This document shows positions 42,401 to 44,348 of a DNA stretch of 44,348 nucleotides, one piece after another. Location: positions 1-44,348 of the forward strand of contig CAYJPN010000039.1 of NCBI GenBank assembly GCA_964372115.1, written 5' to 3'. Made by a program: the position numbers and the translations under genes. The notes under the pieces were generated by a model. It was not told the origin of the DNA and did not search any database. It saw nothing but the letters and a program-made list of their open reading frames with translations. Every line of letters starts with the position of its first letter. Positions within the stretch are counted from its first letter, which is position 1. The stretch comes from CG2-30-36-16 sp964372115 (GTDB taxonomy: Bacteria; Bacteroidota; Ignavibacteria; Ignavibacteriales; Ignavibacteriaceae).

Positions 42401-43570
42401 ATGAAAAAAATATTTATATTCCTTTTGTTAAGTTGTTCTTATATTCATGCCACCGGGTTTTACCCGGTAGCAAATTTTGTAATAAACTATCAACTAAGTC
42501 TGTTGAAAGTTGGCGGAACCGTAGTATTTAATGCATCATCAAGTTATGACCCGGATACTCAAAATTATGGTTATACACCTAAATGGATATGGGATTTTAA
42601 TTACGATGGAGTTACATTTACAGCCGATTATGTAACAACAAGCTCTATATGTTCGCATAGCTATAGTCAAAGAGGAACATATACCGTTGCCTTAAAATAT
42701 GTAGATAATGATAACTATGTAAGTGCCATAAAGACATTACAGATAGAAATTACGGATGTAGAATATTATTACTATGTAAAAGATCATCTGGGGAGCATTA
42801 GGATGACTGTAAAGGAAGACGGCACAGTTGCCGGTTATGATGATTATTACCCATTTGGTATGGTGATGGATGGCAGAAGTGGAAATACCTCAAACCCGGA
42901 TGATTTGTATAAGTTTACCGGCAAAGAACGTGACATTGAAACCGGATATGATTATTTTGGCGCACGTTATTATGACAGCCGTATAGGCAGATGGCTCTCT
43001 GTTGACCCGCTGGCGGATAAGTACCCCGGCTGGAGCCCGTATAATTATACGATGAATAATCCGCTGAGGTTTGTTGACCCGGATGGAAGATTTGTTGGTG
43101 ACCCTATAACCGTGAGCGTTGCTGGGGCGGCTGTGGTGATTGGGACTGGAATACTAGTAACTGCTGCAATTTTAGATGCAGCAAAAAATAACCCGGGGAA
43201 AATTCCTTCTCAATGGGAAGTTGGAGCGTCACTGCTTAAAACTGGATTACAAGCTTACAACGACCTTAAGAATTGGTTTACCGAGGAACAAAAAACTAGC
43301 GGTGCTGGTAGCGGGGGTGCACAAACCAGAGAACAACTTGAAAGTGCAAAAGAGTCACACGAGGATCAAATTAAGACACATGAACAAAAGTTAAAAGAAT
43401 ATATGGAGAATCCTGAGGCAGGTGATAATAAAGGAACACTTAAAAATGCAAAGCCGGAAGTCAAAGAAAAAATAATAAATGGACGAATTAAAGTTCTTAA
43501 AGAGACGATTAAAAAGCATCAAAAAGAATTGGAAAAAGTAACCGATAGATTAAATAAACTAATAGATTAA
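42401..43570 (+). CDS. exported PKD-RHS core protein with C-terminal tip (cassette 3, complete)
   Basis: This 389-aa protein is the only cassette here with its own signal peptide (1-17, cut near IHATG). A PKD-type Ig domain (about 24-115; VVFNASSSYDPD, WIWDFNYDG, YSQRGTYTVALKY) leads directly to the RHS core (about 125-215; YYYVKDHLGSIRMTVKEDGTVAGYDDYYPF to DPDG). No long YD-shell is present. The tip (216-389) has a hydrophobic segment (VAGAAVVIGTGILVTAAILDA) and a long charged coiled region ending EKIINGRIKVLKETIKKHQKELEKV. It looks like a mini-RHS protein that could itself be secreted. Its core is identical at DNA level with cassette 1 over 263 bp. A candidate immunity gene follows after 14 bp. 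Confidence 0.75.
   Translation: MKKIFIFLLLSCSYIHATGFYPVANFVINYQLSLLKVGGTVVFNASSSYDPDTQNYGYTPKWIWDFNYDGVTFTADYVTTSSICSHSYSQRGTYTVALKYVDNDNYVSAIKTLQIEITDVEYYYYVKDHLGSIRMTVKEDGTVAGYDDYYPFGMVMDGRSGNTSNPDDLYKFTGKERDIETGYDYFGARYYDSRIGRWLSVDPLADKYPGWSPYNYTMNNPLRFVDPDGRFVGDPITVSVAGAAVVIGTGILVTAAILDAAKNNPGKIPSQWEVGASLLKTGLQAYNDLKNWFTEEQKTSGAGSGGAQTREQLESAKESHEDQIKTHEQKLKEYMENPEAGDNKGTLKNAKPEVKEKIINGRIKVLKETIKKHQKELEKVTDRLNKLID
42786..43048 (+). repeat. 263-bp RHS core block identical to 38716-38978
   Basis: The two segments (offset 4070 bp) show no mismatch across 263 bp from ATCTGGGG to CCGTATAATTAT, then diverge at once inside the codons for Tyr-Asn-Tyr. Such identity over coding DNA implies a recent copy or gene conversion. 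Confidence 0.95.
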
Positions 43571-43584
43571 ATGGGTATTTTCTT

Positions 43585-43878
43585 ATGAATATAAATATTA
43601 AACATGAAGAGCTAACTACTATATTTGATCTAGTGTTAAAAAAGCTCGAGGATGATCAAGTATCTGAGATTGAACTAGATGACCTAGATTATTGGGTGAT
43701 TAGTGCAGATGAATGGGATGTCGGAAATGAAAAGCCGGAATTAGGGGTCGGTTCTTTAGCTGATGATTGGGAAGGAATTAAAAAATGTTTGAAGGAGAAT
43801 AGGGTCATATCTTATATAGAGTTTGATCGACTTTCTTCAATATTACGGGCAATCAGTCAGAAACAAGCGCCAATATAA
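43585..43878 (+). CDS. candidate cytosolic immunity protein (cassette 3)
   Basis: This 97-aa acidic protein has no signal peptide. The block ELGVGSLADDWEGIKKCLKENRVISYIEFDRLSSILRAIS has the style of small immunity proteins found after polymorphic toxins (VGSL-DDW and FDRLSSILRAIS). It starts 14 bp after cassette 3. The different localisation from the cassette 1 and 2 partners suggests that this tip would act in the cytosol. The assignment is by position and family style and is not proven. Confidence 0.65.
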   Translation: MNINIKHEELTTIFDLVLKKLEDDQVSEIELDDLDYWVISADEWDVGNEKPELGVGSLADDWEGIKKCLKENRVISYIEFDRLSSILRAISQKQAPI

Positions 43879-44329
43879 GATTCTGACTTCATCCGCGATT
43901 CGTCGGGGCAGGCCGCCGACTTCATCTTGGATTCGTCGGGACAAGCGTGACATTGAAACCGGATATGATTACTTTGGCGCACGTTATTATGACAGCCGAA
44001 TAAGCAGATGGCTTAGTGTTGACCCGCTGGCGGACAAGTACCCGGGCTGGAGCCCGTATAATTACGCATTAAATAATCCTTTACGATATATAGACCAACA
44101 CGGTGATTCTGTATGGGTTTATGCTGAAAGATTAGGTTCTGAAACCTTCAGCAACGGAAACAGAAATTGGTTGGAAGCAACTATAGGCTATCTTTCAAGA
44201 CCAGACCATTCTATCATTCGAATAAAGACAAATGATGTTGATAAGACCATTGAGTTTACTGGCAAAGGTGAAGTTTTATTTAAAAATACCGACTTAAATA
44301 GTCAGCCCTTAAAAAGCGGCACAAACTGA
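43823..44329 (+). CDS. 5'-truncated RHS core with short C-terminal tip (cassette 4)
   Basis: The open frame starts at 43823 inside the preceding gene; true RHS homology begins at about 43946 (RDIETGYDYFGARYYDSRISRWLSVDPLADKYPG, NPLRYIDQHGD). The RHS core is therefore cut deeper than in the other cassettes, and has S for G in RISRW. An about 78-aa tip (SVWVYAERLGSETFSNGNRN ... KTNDVDKTIEFTGKGEVLF) ends at a TGA. The start codon is uncertain and the gene probably inactive. Whether an immunity gene follows cannot be seen because the window ends 19 bp later. Confidence 0.6.
   Translation: MIDFLQYYGQSVRNKRQYKILTSSAIRRGRPPTSSWIRRDKRDIETGYDYFGARYYDSRISRWLSVDPLADKYPGWSPYNYALNNPLRYIDQHGDSVWVYAERLGSETFSNGNRNWLEATIGYLSRPDHSIIRIKTNDVDKTIEFTGKGEVLFKNTDLNSQPLKSGTN
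43885..43946. repeat. 29-bp direct repeat at the cassette 4 junction
   Basis: Two 29-bp copies (43885-43913 and 43918-43946) have a 33-bp period and differ at five positions. The shared parts are GACTTCATC and GATTCGTCGGG. They are GC-rich in an AT-rich setting and end exactly where RHS core homology begins (CGTGACATTGAAACC). Confidence 0.6.
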
Positions 44330-44348
44330 AAAAACAGATAGAAAAGAA

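Overview
The window is a low-GC chromosomal segment that most likely comes from the Ignavibacteria / Bacteroidota-Chlorobi lineage. The main evidence is the type IX secretion (T9SS) sorting domain at the end of the 1084-aa protease-like protein (NYPNPFNPSTTIRYAIP... ending in KKMTLIK), Bacteroidota-like promoter elements (TAnnTTTG or TATATTTTG), a class II photolyase, a Bacteroidota-type AMP nucleosidase and RHS-core orphan cassettes. This placement is inferred from protein style; there is no rRNA or other taxonomic marker in the window.

Region 1 (1-3.1 kb) holds ordinary minus-strand genes: a PBP4-type D-Ala-D-Ala carboxypeptidase, a small helical protein of unknown function and a PAP2-related membrane protein. 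Region 2 (3.2-18.5 kb) is the most unusual chromosomal block. An oligopeptide-type ABC transporter is split into two divergent units: binding protein and two permeases on minus, two compact ATPases on plus. The minus unit runs with 1-4 bp overlaps into a 1189-aa Ser/Thr kinase-ATPase-TPR protein and then a sigma-54 activator with a degenerate receiver domain. Directly downstream is a well-formed -24/-12 (sigma-54) promoter on the same strand. It faces a lipoprotein, a TPR protein, a GAF-ATPase protein lacking a canonical phospho-acceptor His motif, and a PAS-HisKA-HATPase-REC hybrid kinase. The layout suggests a sensory cascade linked to peptide uptake, with the activator driving its own downstream signalling genes.

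Region 3 (18.5-37.5 kb) holds a YbaK deacylase, a WGSS-repeat lipoprotein, a trypsin-like T9SS cargo protein, RecQ, and a class II photolyase. It also holds an iron operon: DtxR, a membrane-anchored DtxR-FeoA fusion, FeoB GTPase and FeoB membrane half as separate genes, with a perfect 20-bp palindrome upstream. These are followed by an H-type lectin-like secreted protein, a Tat-exported D-aminoacylase, a decayed outer-membrane-like gene, a TPR/TlpA thioredoxin-like protein and AMP nucleosidase.

Region 4 (37.5-44.3 kb) is accessory. A REP-associated Y1 transposase (RAYT) is bounded by hairpins and followed by 173-bp tandem repeats and a second copy of its leader. That copy breaks off after 12 codons, at a 7-bp microhomology, straight into a truncated RHS core. 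Four RHS cores follow, each with a different C-terminal tip. The first three are followed by a small gene that could be the cognate immunity gene. Two of the cores carry an identical 263-bp block. This looks like a polymorphic-toxin cassette array built by recombination. No tRNA, rRNA or CRISPR array was seen.
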